This document shows positions 50,001 through 57,284 of a stretch of DNA of 64,000 bases, in pieces (the stretch's first letter is position 1; the number at the start of each line of letters is the position of its first letter). Under the pieces are notes generated by a model. The model saw only the letters and a list, made by a program, of their open reading frames with translations, made no database searches and was not told the DNA's origin. The stretch spans positions 16,719,001-16,783,000 of the forward strand of contig NC_134776.1 of NCBI RefSeq assembly GCF_050436995.1. Direction: 5' to 3'. Source of the DNA: Anticarsia gemmatalis (taxonomy: Eukaryota > Arthropoda > Insecta > Lepidoptera > Erebidae). The position numbers and the translations under genes are program-made.

Positions 50001-51530
50001 AGGCAATATGGGAACCGACGGAAACAGAGAGACGCCGGGAAGCCGCAGTTAGACGGGTCATCACTAAAATCCTAAGCAATGCAGCACCAGCACCGCCTAA
50101 AGCCGCGGGTGATTTGAGAGCATGGGTATACGTGCATGATAGAGGAACTTGCATTCAAGTAACTGTAAGTACCTACTTGTTAGTGACGCGGTGATCAAAA
50201 GTATAACAATATAGAGTTAAAGTTTCAGATAGTGTTTGTGTTAACAAAATATCTACTAAAGTAATACAGTTAAAACTTTAACGGATTATGATATTTTACA
50301 TTTGCTTTGTTTTTCAGCTGACACCTAATAAAACAAGCTCTGATATATGTATTGAACTCAGTGAGAAAGCTAAAGTGGACTCGCATCTACTCATGCTTGA
50401 AGAAGTAATATGTAACGAGTCAATGCGCCGAATTGTTCACATCGACGAGGTCGTATTAGACGTTGTCCTAAGATGGAGTTACTGGGACGAAGATGATAGA
50501 AAACACAACTATTTAATTGTAAAAGAAAACAAAATTTTGTATGATATGGAAGCTCTCAGGAGCACCACAAATGTATGCGGAGAACTGAGATTGGCGACAG
50601 AGGCAATGAAATCGTTCAAGCTTCATATGTTTGAGGTGCAAAATTCTAAATTGTGTTATTTTAAGGATAAACAGGTGAGCTTTAACTTGAGTTTTTAAAA
50701 AATCATACATTGAACACACTTCATATTATATTTACACCAAAAAAAATACTAGATTATAAAGGTTTGGTAATTCAACGAATAACTAACTTCATTAGAAAAT
50801 AAGAAGTAAAAACTGTTATGCATTCCAGGGTTCTCACAAAATTGAAGAGTGGAATATAAAAGACATTCTGTGGTACACCGGCTACGAGACTAAAAGAAAC
50901 CCGCAGTCGCGGTGGGCTATCACCTTTATTCCCAGAAATAAACAGAAACGGTAATTATCTTTTATTATTATTGTTACATTTAAATGGCTCTGTAAATAGT
51001 AGTTAGGATGAGTTGAAAAACAAAATGGTATATCAAAACTGATCTTTGATTTACTTACTTACATGCTTACAGTAGATAAGGACAGAAATTAGTAATGGTA
51101 TGTATTGCCAAGTAATAAATAAAATAAATAATTTGGTGTAAACACGAATATCGGAAAAAAAATATTAAATTTTTTAAGATCCCCCGATACAAAAACTTAA
51201 TTTCCCTTCAAAAAGTACAAAATAATAAAATAAACTTAATTTTGAAGTACCTAAGAATGTATTAAAAATTAAAAAAAAAAAAACTCGTTTTACGGGACCT
51301 TCCTTGCTTAATTAAACTATATTATGAAATTAGGCCTACCCTGATGGAGAAAAGGTGTGATTTAATGTATGTAAATAACAATAATTGTTTACCACAGGAG
51401 CAAAGACCGGCCATGGTTCGGTTGCACGCTAGCAGGTGCCGTCACTGACGACCACCTCAAGTGGATGACTGCGCTGATGTTCGCCGAACATTCCACCATT
51501 CTTCCGACGCCACGACTTGTCATCACGTAA
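9484..51530 (+). CDS. RhoGAP15B: ARAP-type Rho GTPase-activating protein (12 coding exons)
   Basis: The protein should switch off Rho-family GTPases at phosphoinositide-rich membranes and read Ras- or Rap-type input through its RA domain. The exons join in frame: 9484-11051, 12782-13016, 33883-34003, 43905-44026, 46290-46413, 47187-47331, 47604-47671, 49440-49630, 49928-50164, 50318-50674, 50829-50950 and 51398-51530, all with GT-AG borders, giving 1140 residues. Visible parts are PxxxPR motifs at 5-10 and 23-28, an amphipathic helical stretch at about 40-122, a long Ser/Thr/acidic linker, PH1 (about 455-582, with the conserved Trp at 572), PH2 (about 592-700), RhoGAP (about 700-885: arginine finger R732 in GIYRRAG, K771, LPEPL at 777-781, N844 in NLASVW), RA (about 919-1015) and a C-terminal PH (about 1035-1128, W1119). 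The order matches vertebrate ARAPs after their ArfGAP and ankyrin region, which is absent here, as I recall for fly RhoGAP15B. The ATG at 9484 has purines at -3 and G at +4. Confidence 0.88.
11567..12337. mobile_element. hAT deletion derivative with 8-bp target duplication
   Basis: The element proper is 11575-12329 (755 bp). It is flanked by direct repeats GTCTGTAC at 11567-11574 and 12330-12337, the 8-bp duplication expected of hAT transposons. The ends are inverted: TAGAGTTGCCACGAATA on the left against TAGAGATGTCACGAATA on the right. Both subterminal regions are dense in CCGAATATTCGG-type palindromes. Inside is a broken C-terminal hAT dimerisation domain. It lies in intron 1 of the RhoGAP gene. 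Confidence 0.9.
11926..12150 (+). pseudogene. hAT transposase C-terminal (hATC) remnant
   Basis: The + frame reads DPYKWWFANEKQYPNLSKFA, then AKVYLSSPGISVYSE, a TAG stop, LLSEAGIIYDEKRNRLLPRN, and AEMLVF to a TAA at 12148-12150. This is the hobo/Ac/Tam3 dimerisation domain of BED-finger-type hAT transposases. The stop replaces the Arg of the usual SERLFS motif. All of the catalytic part is missing, so the copy cannot be autonomous. Confidence 0.85.
12558..12700 (-). repeat. Lepidoptera interspersed repeat ('GGGCACGTAAA' type)
   Basis: On the minus strand the sequence runs GGGCACGTAAATAGTCGATC, GTTAAGCCACGCAAAAGCC, TTCGGGCGGCTTGAAC and TTTGACACTAGGTTCATC. The order is that of an abundant Lepidoptera repeat (probably a LINE 3' region). 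It sits just upstream of exon 2. Confidence 0.5.
12782..13016 (+). CDS. RhoGAP15B: RhoGAP15B-like exon 2: end of PH1, start of PH2
   Basis: The exon completes codon 523 and encodes residues 524-601, ending in phase 0 at AAG|GTAAGA. It contains the closing strands and helix of PH1 (KILFSCASASERRNWAQKI, conserved Trp) and the first strand of PH2 (CGWCYLK). Confidence 0.88.
13222..13350 (+). repeat. decayed Lepidoptera transposon end
   Basis: AACTACTGAACAGATTTTGA, then GATATAGCCGTGG, GTGACCTGGA and ACGCGGAC follow the order of a common Lepidoptera repeat 3' region. It is too decayed to give borders or a class. Confidence 0.4.
16253..16320 (+). other. pre-miRNA-like hairpin, candidate only
   Basis: Bases 16253-16277 pair with 16296-16320: 25 positions with three G-U wobbles in the + strand RNA and one A-C mismatch, around an 18-nt loop. 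The arms are TTGTTGTTTTTGATGCATGC... and ...GCATGTATCAAAAATAA. Size and pairing resemble a pre-miRNA. The seed matches none I can name, and it could equally be a small MITE remnant. Confidence 0.3.
19915..20387. mobile_element. 473-bp foldback element (ATGCCATCAAAAAC ends)
   Basis: Two near-identical 192-bp inverted arms (19915-20106 and 20196-20387) surround an 89-bp loop. The outer ends read ATGCCATCAAAAACATTCTG and its complement. I see no coding sequence and no clear target duplication (flanks TTAA and CTCACT do not match). A solo arm is at 23641-23846, so this is a repeat family, not a one-off palindrome. Confidence 0.85.
20640..21130. repeat. Lepidoptera repeat with a GC-rich hairpin
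   Basis: The region has GTGAGTCAGTGAGTCAGTGA, GCTTCTAAGTCTGCTAGAAG and, further on, an exact 8-bp stem with TTCC loop (GGGGGCAC at 21041-21048, GTGCCCCC at 21053-21060), then AAGTGCGTCGACGGGCTCAA. I remember these blocks as part of Lepidoptera interspersed repeats, but I cannot place borders or class. Confidence 0.45.
23641..23846. repeat. solo arm of the ATGCCATC foldback family
   Basis: The sequence aligns to the right arm of the element at 19915-20387 from GCGATGGCCAGGCCGATTTA to GTTTTTGATGGCAT, with scattered differences and small indels near its inner third. No second arm is present within a kilobase. Confidence 0.8.
26919..27156 (-). mobile_element. non-autonomous Helitron, copy 1
   Basis: Read on the minus strand it starts TCTATACTAATATAATAAAG and ends in a hairpin (GCGAAG loop) followed by GCGGGTCAGCTAG. 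It sits between A and T. These are the TC start, 3' hairpin, CTAG end and AT target of Helitrons. It contains an AACAAACAAAC microsatellite and no protein. Confidence 0.85.
29245..29463 (+). pseudogene. mariner-superfamily transposase C-terminal fragment, left arm of element 1
   Basis: The frame includes RRVSSHWIGRSGTILWPPRS and SPDLNPVDIFYWE, the region of the third catalytic acidic residue (here Asp in NPVD) of Tc1/mariner DDE/D transposases. It then runs to a TGA after ARNFD. The N-terminal DNA-binding part and the first two catalytic residues are absent. Confidence 0.85.
29726..29968 (-). pseudogene. mariner-superfamily transposase C-terminal fragment, right arm of element 1
   Basis: This is the mirror copy of the left-arm fragment. 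It reads SHWIGRSGTILWHPRFPDLN and LVEFFYCECIKEKVY, so several conserved positions differ (Pro to His, Ser to Phe, Val-Asp to Val-Glu), as expected of decayed sequence. Confidence 0.82.
30927..31171 (+). mobile_element. non-autonomous Helitron, copy 2
   Basis: It starts A|TCTATACTAATATTGTAAAG and ends AAGCGAAGTTGCGCGGGTCAGCTA followed by TT, so the last CTAG base is changed. The interior matches the other copies (ATTTATCGAGGAAGGCTATA). Confidence 0.8.
31760..31958 (+). mobile_element. 3' end of a second Helitron family
   Basis: GGCAAAACGACGTTTGCC forms a 6-bp stem, then GGGTCAGCTAG ends the element at 31958, followed by T. Upstream AACGGCTTGACAGGTTATCA and GGTCTGAGAATCGGTCAACA are familiar from this Lepidoptera repeat. 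I could not find the TC start; the left limit is arbitrary. Confidence 0.65.
33883..34003 (+). CDS. RhoGAP15B: RhoGAP15B-like exon 3: PH2 core
   Basis: This 121-nt exon lies after a 20.9-kb intron. It encodes EGITGEWRGAWVMLIRRVMV and onward to KTRCV, continuing the PH2 strands begun in exon 2. The acceptor is TTTTGTACAG, the donor G|GTAAGT, phase 1. Confidence 0.85.
34850..35255 (+). repeat. Lepidoptera-wide retroelement fragment, copy 2
   Basis: Diagnostic blocks occur in order: GGCCGGCAGATGGTTGCTTA, TTGCCGGTTAGTTTATGGGT, GTTTCGGAAGGCATTAAGTG, GACAGTCTGACAACCAGTCT, GACTGGAAGCCGATTCCAAC. It is the + strand counterpart of the copy at 6908-7320, with the 3' half complete. Short open frames on both strands across it are not genes. 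Confidence 0.65.
36415..36560. repeat. local tandem duplication, about 73-bp unit
   Basis: AATTCAATATTATGTCACCTGAAAGACTC is followed about 70 bp later by a close copy (TATTCAATATTATTTATGTC and onward), with AAAGTGAAT...CAGATAT before each. It is two imperfect copies only. Confidence 0.7.
39300..39336. repeat. 12-bp inverted repeat beside a MITE
   Basis: TGACATCACAAT (39300-39311) and ATTGTGATGTCA (39325-39336) are exact inverse copies with a 13-bp spacer. The right arm ends 3 bp before the MITE at 39340. Confidence 0.8.
39338..39522. mobile_element. 181-bp GC-rich MITE with TA flanks
   Basis: The element 39340-39520 is flanked by TA on both sides. Its ends are long inverted repeats, GGTGCCTTTACACACACGCT and onward through TTCGCGCGTGAAACAAC, with very few mismatches over about 40 bp, and weaker inverse similarity continues inward through CGCGCGCCGCG. 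It is strikingly richer in G+C than the intron around it and has no coding capacity. Confidence 0.82.
40257..40288. repeat. small palindrome
   Basis: AAACTAATTCATG and CATGAATTAGTTT are exact inverse copies separated by CATGAT. Nothing else marks it as functional. Confidence 0.75.
43905..44026 (+). CDS. RhoGAP15B: RhoGAP15B-like exon 4: late PH2
   Basis: The 122-nt exon follows a 9.9-kb intron, enters in phase 1 and leaves in phase 0 (CTCAAA|GTAAGT). It encodes the end of the PH2 strands (LLLDCPHATLYLRFPHEREL). Confidence 0.83.
44764..45567. mobile_element. 800-bp element with 36-bp terminal inverted repeats
   Basis: The ends of 44766-45565 are inverse copies: TACTCTTTAAAATATAGCTT and onward (GATTAAAATGACAG) against the right end (GATTAGAATGGCAG on the other strand). 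TA lies on both outer sides. Inside there is no intact gene, but a secondary inverted repeat at 45161-45256 includes codons for a D/S/T-rich peptide. The class is unresolved; TA flanks fit Tc1/mariner-like MITEs. Confidence 0.75.
45161..45256. repeat. internal foldback with acidic codons
   Basis: Two imperfect 44-bp arms (ATTCTGATGATACCGATGAG... and its inverse ending ...CCCTATCATCAGAAT) meet at the 8-bp loop CCATTAGC, with a perfect GGATGCGCA/TGCGCATCC inner stem. One strand reads SSDSDDTDENDTDLGC, like the acidic N-terminus of some transposases, but stops lie just upstream. Confidence 0.7.
46290..46413 (+). CDS. RhoGAP15B: RhoGAP15B-like exon 5: PH2 helix and RhoGAP entry
   Basis: The exon begins GWRYMVKLAAHNN, the C-terminal PH helix with its conserved Trp, and continues into LTKEDVPAIVDKCLSFIYAH, the first helix of RhoGAP. 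The frame runs from phase 0 to phase 1. Confidence 0.87.
47187..47331 (+). CDS. RhoGAP15B: RhoGAP15B-like exon 6: catalytic arginine finger
   Basis: The exon encodes SLSEGIYRRAGSS, with the arginine finger at residue 732, then LLARFRRDAWSVQL and the start of the VLKRFFRDLPEPL helix. It goes from phase 1 to phase 2. Confidence 0.9.
47604..47671 (+). CDS. RhoGAP15B: RhoGAP15B-like exon 7: FFRDLPEPL segment
   Basis: This 68-nt exon carries FFRDLPEPLVPQDKHQALIS, one of the best conserved RhoGAP blocks. It goes from phase 2 to phase 1. The foldback transposon at 47707 begins 36 bp after its donor. Confidence 0.9.
48169..48375 (+). pseudogene. transposase C-terminal fragment, left arm of element 2
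   Basis: The frame includes KWIGRSGTIVWPPRSPDLNP, VDIFYWECIKEKVY and ARNFA then stop. This is the same C-terminal mariner-superfamily segment as in element 1, in better condition. It starts without a domain N-terminus and cannot encode a working enzyme. Confidence 0.85.
48639..48845 (-). pseudogene. transposase C-terminal fragment, right arm of element 2
   Basis: On the minus strand this arm gives the same 68-residue translation as the left arm of element 2. The two fragments are therefore more alike than either is to element 1. The overlapping frames on the opposite strand are shadows. Confidence 0.85.
49440..49630 (+). CDS. RhoGAP15B: RhoGAP15B-like exon 8: RhoGAP core with N844
   Basis: The exon holds FPLVARNTTRKLFAHLHFLH and KMGAENLASVWAPTIM; the Asn of NLASVW is the conserved GTPase-binding residue. 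It enters in phase 1 and leaves in phase 0 (TTA|GTGAGT). Confidence 0.9.
49928..50164 (+). CDS. RhoGAP15B: RhoGAP15B-like exon 9: RhoGAP end, linker, RA start
   Basis: Seventy-nine codons, phase 0 at both ends. It finishes RhoGAP (VVRDLIANFEAIW), then has a charged linker, an APAPP stretch and the first strand of the RA domain (LRAWVYVHD). Confidence 0.88.
50318..50674 (+). CDS. RhoGAP15B: RhoGAP15B-like exon 10: RA domain and C-terminal PH start
   Basis: The exon has 119 codons, phase 0 at both ends. It carries the RA ubiquitin-like fold (SSDICIELSEKAKV ... HNYLIVKENK) and then the first strands of the last PH domain (KLHMFEVQNSKLCYFKDKQ). Confidence 0.88.
50829..50950 (+). CDS. RhoGAP15B: RhoGAP15B-like exon 11: C-terminal PH middle
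   Basis: The 122-nt exon encodes EEWNIKDILWYTGYETKRN and a basic FIPRNKQK segment, typical of the strands in the last PH domain of ARAPs. It leaves in phase 2 (CG|GTAATT). Confidence 0.86.
51398..51530 (+). CDS. RhoGAP15B: RhoGAP15B-like exon 12: last exon and stop
   Basis: The exon completes an Arg codon, encodes WFGCTLAG and the PH helix HLKWMTALMFAEHS, and ends LVIT with TAA at 51528-51530. Confidence 0.88.
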
Positions 51531-53790
51531 ATATACGTTAGTATAAGTAGTTTGCGGTTAACCGCGCAAAATTACAACAAACAGGAGTTTTTTTTCATAA
51601 AGGATCTTAATATTTACGATATACACGTTGTCGATTTTAGGGGTTATATTGACAAGTTTGCGATTGCGTTTTAAAAGTCGATCACGTGTAAAATCTTCTT
51701 AGCGTCAATTTAATGCCTTTAAATAATACTAATACTAACACGCAATAAATATTAATAATATGTTAAATTATAATTTTGAAGTATTTTGTTTGCATCACAC
51801 TTTTTAAAAACAAATAATTTTAACCATTTGTAGAAATTGTTTTCTACCACTCTATAGTATTTTATTGGTTACCATAAATGTTATAGTTAATATAATTATC
51901 TTAGTAATTAAATCTAGTTTTTTAGATAAAATACTTGCATAACCATTTACAGCATCCATTTTAAGATTGTATGCAATTTAAGTAATGACTAACTAATTTA
52001 AGGACCAGAAAAGATACAATTTACGCTAAAGAGACAGTATTTTTTTTTAATGAAAAGATACTCAGTTTTAGAACAATTTTCATTGCGCCGATATCGAAAT
52101 GAAAATTCGTTTAAAACAAGAGTTACTAAAATTACAATATTTTTTTATGTAAATCGCAATGGATTTCTTTAAAAAAAATAAGAGGGACATGTCGGACTCG
52201 TCCCTGTTATTTTTTTATTATGTCCTAGGTACACGTTTCGTATAAAATAAGACAATTTTGTTCAAAATGTGATACGCGCTTTCATTTCTTGACAACCATG
52301 ATTTATATTTTGGTTCTAAAGCAGTGTCTACTGTTGACAAATTTTGGTTCTCGTTATATATGTTTATGACATAAGATATCTACATTTCAAACCTTATTTG
52401 GTGCGTTGTAAATTGCTTCCTTCGCTAATGTTTGTTGAAGAATTGTGCCTATTGGATTCTACTTCCAATATTAATGAATTTAAATGATACGTTTTATTTA
52501 GAGCAGTATATTTATACCATCTGTTCTTATAAAAGTGCCTTGTTCAAATTAATGCATTTCCTATTATATTTGCATATCTGCCCAGAACTGTTAAAATTTA
52601 TTTTACGTAATAAATAAACTTTTATTGTAGGTTAAGGACAAAAATATGAATACTAGTATTTAACATAAGAGTACAATGTAGTGAAGGTAATGAAATCAAC
52701 GCACATTTGCATTGAATCTCGCCACTCAAATGAACTAGAATGTATCAATATAAATTGGTTCGAGATGCACAAATTATATAAATTAAGAGTACATGAATAC
52801 AGTAGTGTATAATAAGTGTCTGACAGTTTATTATATAGAATTTCGACAATTATTTTCATACATTTACCGTCGCTTTATCTGGCGAATAGGTTATAAAATA
52901 TAAAAAAGATCATTTGTTTCGCAAAAATGGGTTTACATAGAATAAGTCAGATGATACAATAAAGTATGATGGCACAATAAGTGTCAGACAAACTCACAAA
53001 CTATCAGCCAGATAAAGCGATGGTAAATGTACGCTTGATAGTCAAAATTCCATGTGAGGAGCTGTCTGATACTCATATAGAAGTTGTGAATCTGGTCTTA
53101 ACCGCTACAGTGGTGTGCTTCTGGTAGGGCTTTCTTTACCCTATTATTCCAACCACAACGGACGCAGTAAATAGTAATCTTCATTACACGCAAAACGCGT
53201 TAACATGCAAGTTAAAAGATAGTAGTTAAATGACAATATTATAATTGCGTACTAACACAATGCAGTCTTGTGCGTTTTAGAATAAAATATACAATAAATT
53301 TGTATTTTGCAATACTCGCGATTCATAGCGAATTAACATACTACTGTCGTAAAGTTGTTTAGTATAATTAATAAGTAGTAACATATTCTCTATATATTTG
53401 TTTTAGTTATAGATATTTATAACTGTATGAGACTATTGATTGTAAATTATATAATAAAAACTAGCCGAATTCACAAAACAAAATGACGTAAGTATAAGTA
53501 TAATATCTGTTCGACTAGGGATATATTATGATTATAGTAGTGAATTTTGCCATTTATTAGTTGTTCGATACGACATATCTTTCGAAAGGACTTAGAAACA
53601 TTGGTGATAGAAAATTACAATTTATATTATACGTATATATTTAATTCAATGACATCTTGTAAATTGTTCGTATATTATTATTGTTATATTGTATTTTTAT
53701 GAATTTTTAATATAAATTAGACAATTGTAGCTTTGTTATATTTTTATATTACTATGTATGATAAAGTGCTCAAATAAATACAATTAAAAA
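51531..53790 (+). other. 3' UTR region of the RhoGAP gene
   Basis: No reading frame of note follows the stop codon. AATAAA signals occur at 51744-51749, 52609-52614 and 53773-53778, so short and long 3' UTRs are possible (about 0.2, 1.1 or 2.25 kb). The distal signal is followed by an A-rich then GT-poor stretch. Which is used cannot be told from sequence. Confidence 0.45.
52859..53031. repeat. inverted repeat in the 3' UTR region
   Basis: TACATTTACCGTCGCTTTAT (on to CTGGC, 52859-52883) is the inverse of 53007-53031 with one mismatch over 25 bp; the spacer is 123 bp. Flanking AAGTGTCTGACAG and AAGTGTCAGACA motifs are also inversely related in part. Confidence 0.8.
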
Positions 53791-54074
53791 AGCGTATTTC
53801 AATTTGATTATTTGAAAAACCTGCTCCTAACGGGAATATAAACTAAAACATAGTATCCTACAATATACTTGCGATTTTGAAACGATAAAATTGCTCTTGA
53901 AGCTCTGACCTCGATGCGCTAGCAATCAAAGGAATATTGTTAACATATCGAACAGAATGTTCTACACTGTCGGTCCGTGCATTACAATTAACGTATCGGT
54001 CTATCCGGTGTAGGTATAATATGTACTTTTAAATGAGGTTTTGTAGACTGGGTGTTGGGAGCTTTATTTATAGA

Positions 54075-54329
54075 CTAGCTGACCCGCGCAACTTCGCTTG
54101 CGTTGCATAAGCTTTAAAAAAATTCCCCGTTTTTGTAACATTTTTAACTTGTACTCTGCTCCTATTGGTAGTAGCGTTAAGATATATAGCCTATAACCTT
54201 CCTCGATAAATAGACTATCTAACACTGAAAGAATTTTTCAGATCGGACCAGAAGTTTCTGAGATTAGCGCGTTCAAACAAACAATCAATCAAACAAACAA
54301 ACTTTTCAGCTTTGGAATATTAGTATAGA
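54075..54329 (-). mobile_element. non-autonomous Helitron, copy 3
   Basis: On the minus strand it starts TCTATACTAATATTCCAAAG and ends GCGCGGGTCAGCTAG after a hairpin, between A and T. It matches copies 1, 2 and 4 throughout (TTTATCGAGGAAGGTTATAG). Confidence 0.85.
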
Positions 54330-55016
54330 TATAGATGTCACCGAAAAAAAGTAAGGTCCGTAAGTTTATCAATTTCCTATGAAGTTTATAAAGTTTCGTA
54401 AGATTCTAAACGGGAGATAATTACAGACGATATTTGACAGACGAATAAGCAGTGAATTAGAAATAATTAAAAACCTATGTCCCACGTTTTGTTCTATTGG
54501 CTGTGGCAGGGACTGACTAAGGGCCAAGCCATAACAATGTGTTGCGTCAAGTGTCGTAGATTTCAGTGATACGGCGTCGCAACCCCGTGTTGTGGGCTAG
54601 CCCTGTCTAAGTAAAATTATTGTTAGGAGAAAATAATCTTGCATTTTGTGAGAATCGTTTCAGTATTTTACTTTAAATTGCCTTTTTTCCATGGAATGTT
54701 TCGTTTGTATTTTTTGGAGTTTTCTTCGTTGCATTTAAAGCTGCAATTTGTCCAATCATTTTCTAATACTTACCTTGGGTACCTAGTTTCGTTCATTTGT
54801 TAAGGTTAGCACGTTAAGAACTCGTAGGACTGGAACTTGTAGCTGTGAAATCTGGATTTATTACTAAATCCATGGTCATCGTTATTTTTGGGTATATTGT
54901 ATGATTTTCTTGACGTCCCCGATATGAAAGAAAGAAAAAAGAAATGAAAGAAAAATATTTTTATTTCTGCACAACATGCTTATACCGCTCGCGACCCGTG
55001 TTACAACTGCGATGTC

Positions 55017-55180
55017 CAACTGGTTGTACTACGGGGAAGTAAATTTACCCATGGTTCAACTGGTTGTTCTATGTGGAAATATCTTTACCAATGGTTCAAC
55101 ACGAGTGTGTTGTTATTTCCTTGGTCCCACTAGTTGTACTACTGGGAATCGAATGTATCTATGGAACAACTACTGCTAAT
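55017..55180. repeat. imperfect tandem repeat, about 40-bp unit
   Basis: CAACTGGTTGTACTACGGGG ... ACCCATGGTT is followed by CAACTGGTTGTTCTATGTGG ... ACCAATGGTT, a diverged stretch, then CACTAGTTGTACTACTGGGA ... TCTATGGAAC. The open frame across it is a by-product of the repeat. Confidence 0.7.
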
Positions 55181-55460
55181 AAACTGGAAAAGATTATCTT
55201 ATTATTAATGCTGAAGTGCAATGCAATTACTACCTCTTTTGATTAGGCATGTGCCTAGCGCAAATTGTCGATTGCATGTCCAATAGTTATATCTCCATCT
55301 AGTAACTGCAGTTTTACATAATCATCGTTCATTATATAATGTGCCCTTCCTTTATAACCGACCTTCCGCTTCTTGGGTATGGGTCCCTTGAATTGCATTT
55401 TAGTCAGTTTTTTGTTAGTACGTATTATAAGTAAGTAATTGGATTATCGAAGATCGAATT

Positions 55461-55510
55461 GCATCAACTGTGGTCACGGCTGACTGTCAGCCTGTGACCA
55501 CGGTGGATGC
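55461..55510. repeat. 50-bp hairpin in a retroelement-like fragment
   Basis: GCATCAACTGTGGTCACGGC and its partner CCTGTGACCACGGTGGATGC fold with two mismatches and one bulge, with TGAC/GTCA extending the stem. Following GCAGTCCGATCGAAATGT is familiar from a Lepidoptera non-LTR element, so the hairpin may belong to that repeat. Confidence 0.75.
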
Positions 55511-55558
55511 AGTCCGATCGAAATGTTGGGTTAACAAATTTTGTTAAAAGTTGTATTA

Positions 55559-55835
55559 TCTATACTAATATTATAAAGCTGAACAGTTTGTTTAGATGAT
55601 TGATTGTTTGTTTGTTTGTTTGTTTGAACGCGCTAATCTCAGGAACTACTGTTCCGATTTAAAAAAATATTTCGCTGTTAGATAGCCCATTTATCGAGGA
55701 AGGCTAAAGACTATATATCATCACGCTACGACCAATAGTAGTAGAGTACCACCAGTAAAAAATGTTACAAAAACGGGGAAAACTATGACCCATTCTCTCT
55801 TATGTGACGCAAGCGAAGTTGCGCGGGTCAGCTAG
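55559..55835 (+). mobile_element. non-autonomous Helitron, copy 4
   Basis: Inserted between A (55558) and T (55836), it starts TCTATACTAATATTATAAAG and ends CGCAAGCGAAGTTGCGCGGG then TCAGCTAG. The 3' stem is CGCAA/TTGCG. It is the most complete of the four copies, with an extra TGATTGATTGTTTG microsatellite. Confidence 0.88.
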
Positions 55836-56038
55836 TACTTAATATTACGTGTACAAGTCGCGAGAGTTTAAAAACACGCAAATTGCCTTTTGCTTAATAA
55901 CCACTAGTGTTGTTGAATTGGCGCCCCATGGAACGCCTACGTGGTTCACCTATGTAGGTGTACAACGGTTAACTTTTTGTAGGTACCCCTGGTTCACCTA
56001 ATGAGTGAACTACTAATACGATACTTATTAAAAATCGC

Positions 56039-56075
56039 GTACCCGTAGTTTACCAGCTAGGTTAACTACGGGTAC
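56039..56075. repeat. 16-bp hairpin arms
   Basis: GTACCCGTAGTTTACC (56039-56054) and GGTTAACTACGGGTAC (56060-56075) are inverse copies with one mismatch and an AGCTA loop. Confidence 0.8.
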
Positions 56076-57284
56076 AAGTACCAAATTACTTTTCAAATGG
56101 AAATAACATTGTACTGGGTGAAGAAAATTTATTTACTTAACAATAAAAAAGACCATAATTCTCGTAAAACTGACTTCAAAGCAAAAGGTTACTTTATTAA
56201 CACGATTAAAAGAGACGATAATATATGGAAAACAATCTTAATTGGGACAAAAAAAACGGACCATTAAAATCGATCCACCTAGAAATATTAAACAAAAATT
56301 ATTCTCCTCATTTATGAAGTAAATTAAATAATAAAAGGAACTTAATTCTTTAAATTAATTAGCTACATAGCTTTATTAATGCACTCTCTATAGTGATATC
56401 GCCATAAAAACTCATGAACTAATTCCATTTGTATACTGTGGATGTGGGTAGTTCCTTGTCTTCTGTTTTCTGTGGTAGTTATTGTTTCTTGTAGATAGTT
56501 TTCTTTTTTTTACCAGGAATTTTTACTCCATGTAAGACTGCGTTCTCACGGGGTCGTGTCTTACTCTTCCGGATCTGATTTTGTATAGACTCCGGGCCCT
56601 TGTATTTATATGGAAGAGTTCACGCGAACATTTGGATTTAAGATTTGGTTTTTGGTTTTTGCATACAAGGTTTTAATGCAGTCTTCTTGAAACCAAAAAT
56701 CAGCTATTTTTTTTAGAAGCAAACATTGTATTTTTGATTGTTCGCTAGAAAATGTCGTGGTTCTAGTGTTTCGCAATAAACTCATAGTTACACCAGTGTA
56801 ATACCGAAGAATAGAGTTCTTATTAACTACCTACTGTGGTGTAATCACGAGTCAGACCCCTAAAATATTAGGCTCTGTTCCGGTTGGTTCGGTTTTTTTC
56901 GAAATAATAAGTATAACCACTCAATGCGCGTTAAGTGAATTGTAGTGAGTTAAACCGTTGATTGTTGGGATTACTTGTAATGCAGGATTTTTTTTATCTA
57001 TGTAGCATCAGCATATTACATAATTAAGTCAATAAATCTGACATCAAAATTGACAACTACCTACTACTTATTCAGTTCGGGTCTGGTGAACAATTAAAAA
57101 CATTATGAATACTTTCAGTACCTAGTGCTGGGACGAGTCATAAAAACTAGATGCCTCAAAGTTTTCGTACTCTAGATATCTGCAAAGAGTTACGACGGCA
57201 AAAACATTCCAGCATATTTGCATAACATCGGTTCCAAATTTGTCGCATGTTTTGTCATATAATATGGATTTTAAAGCAAACGGT

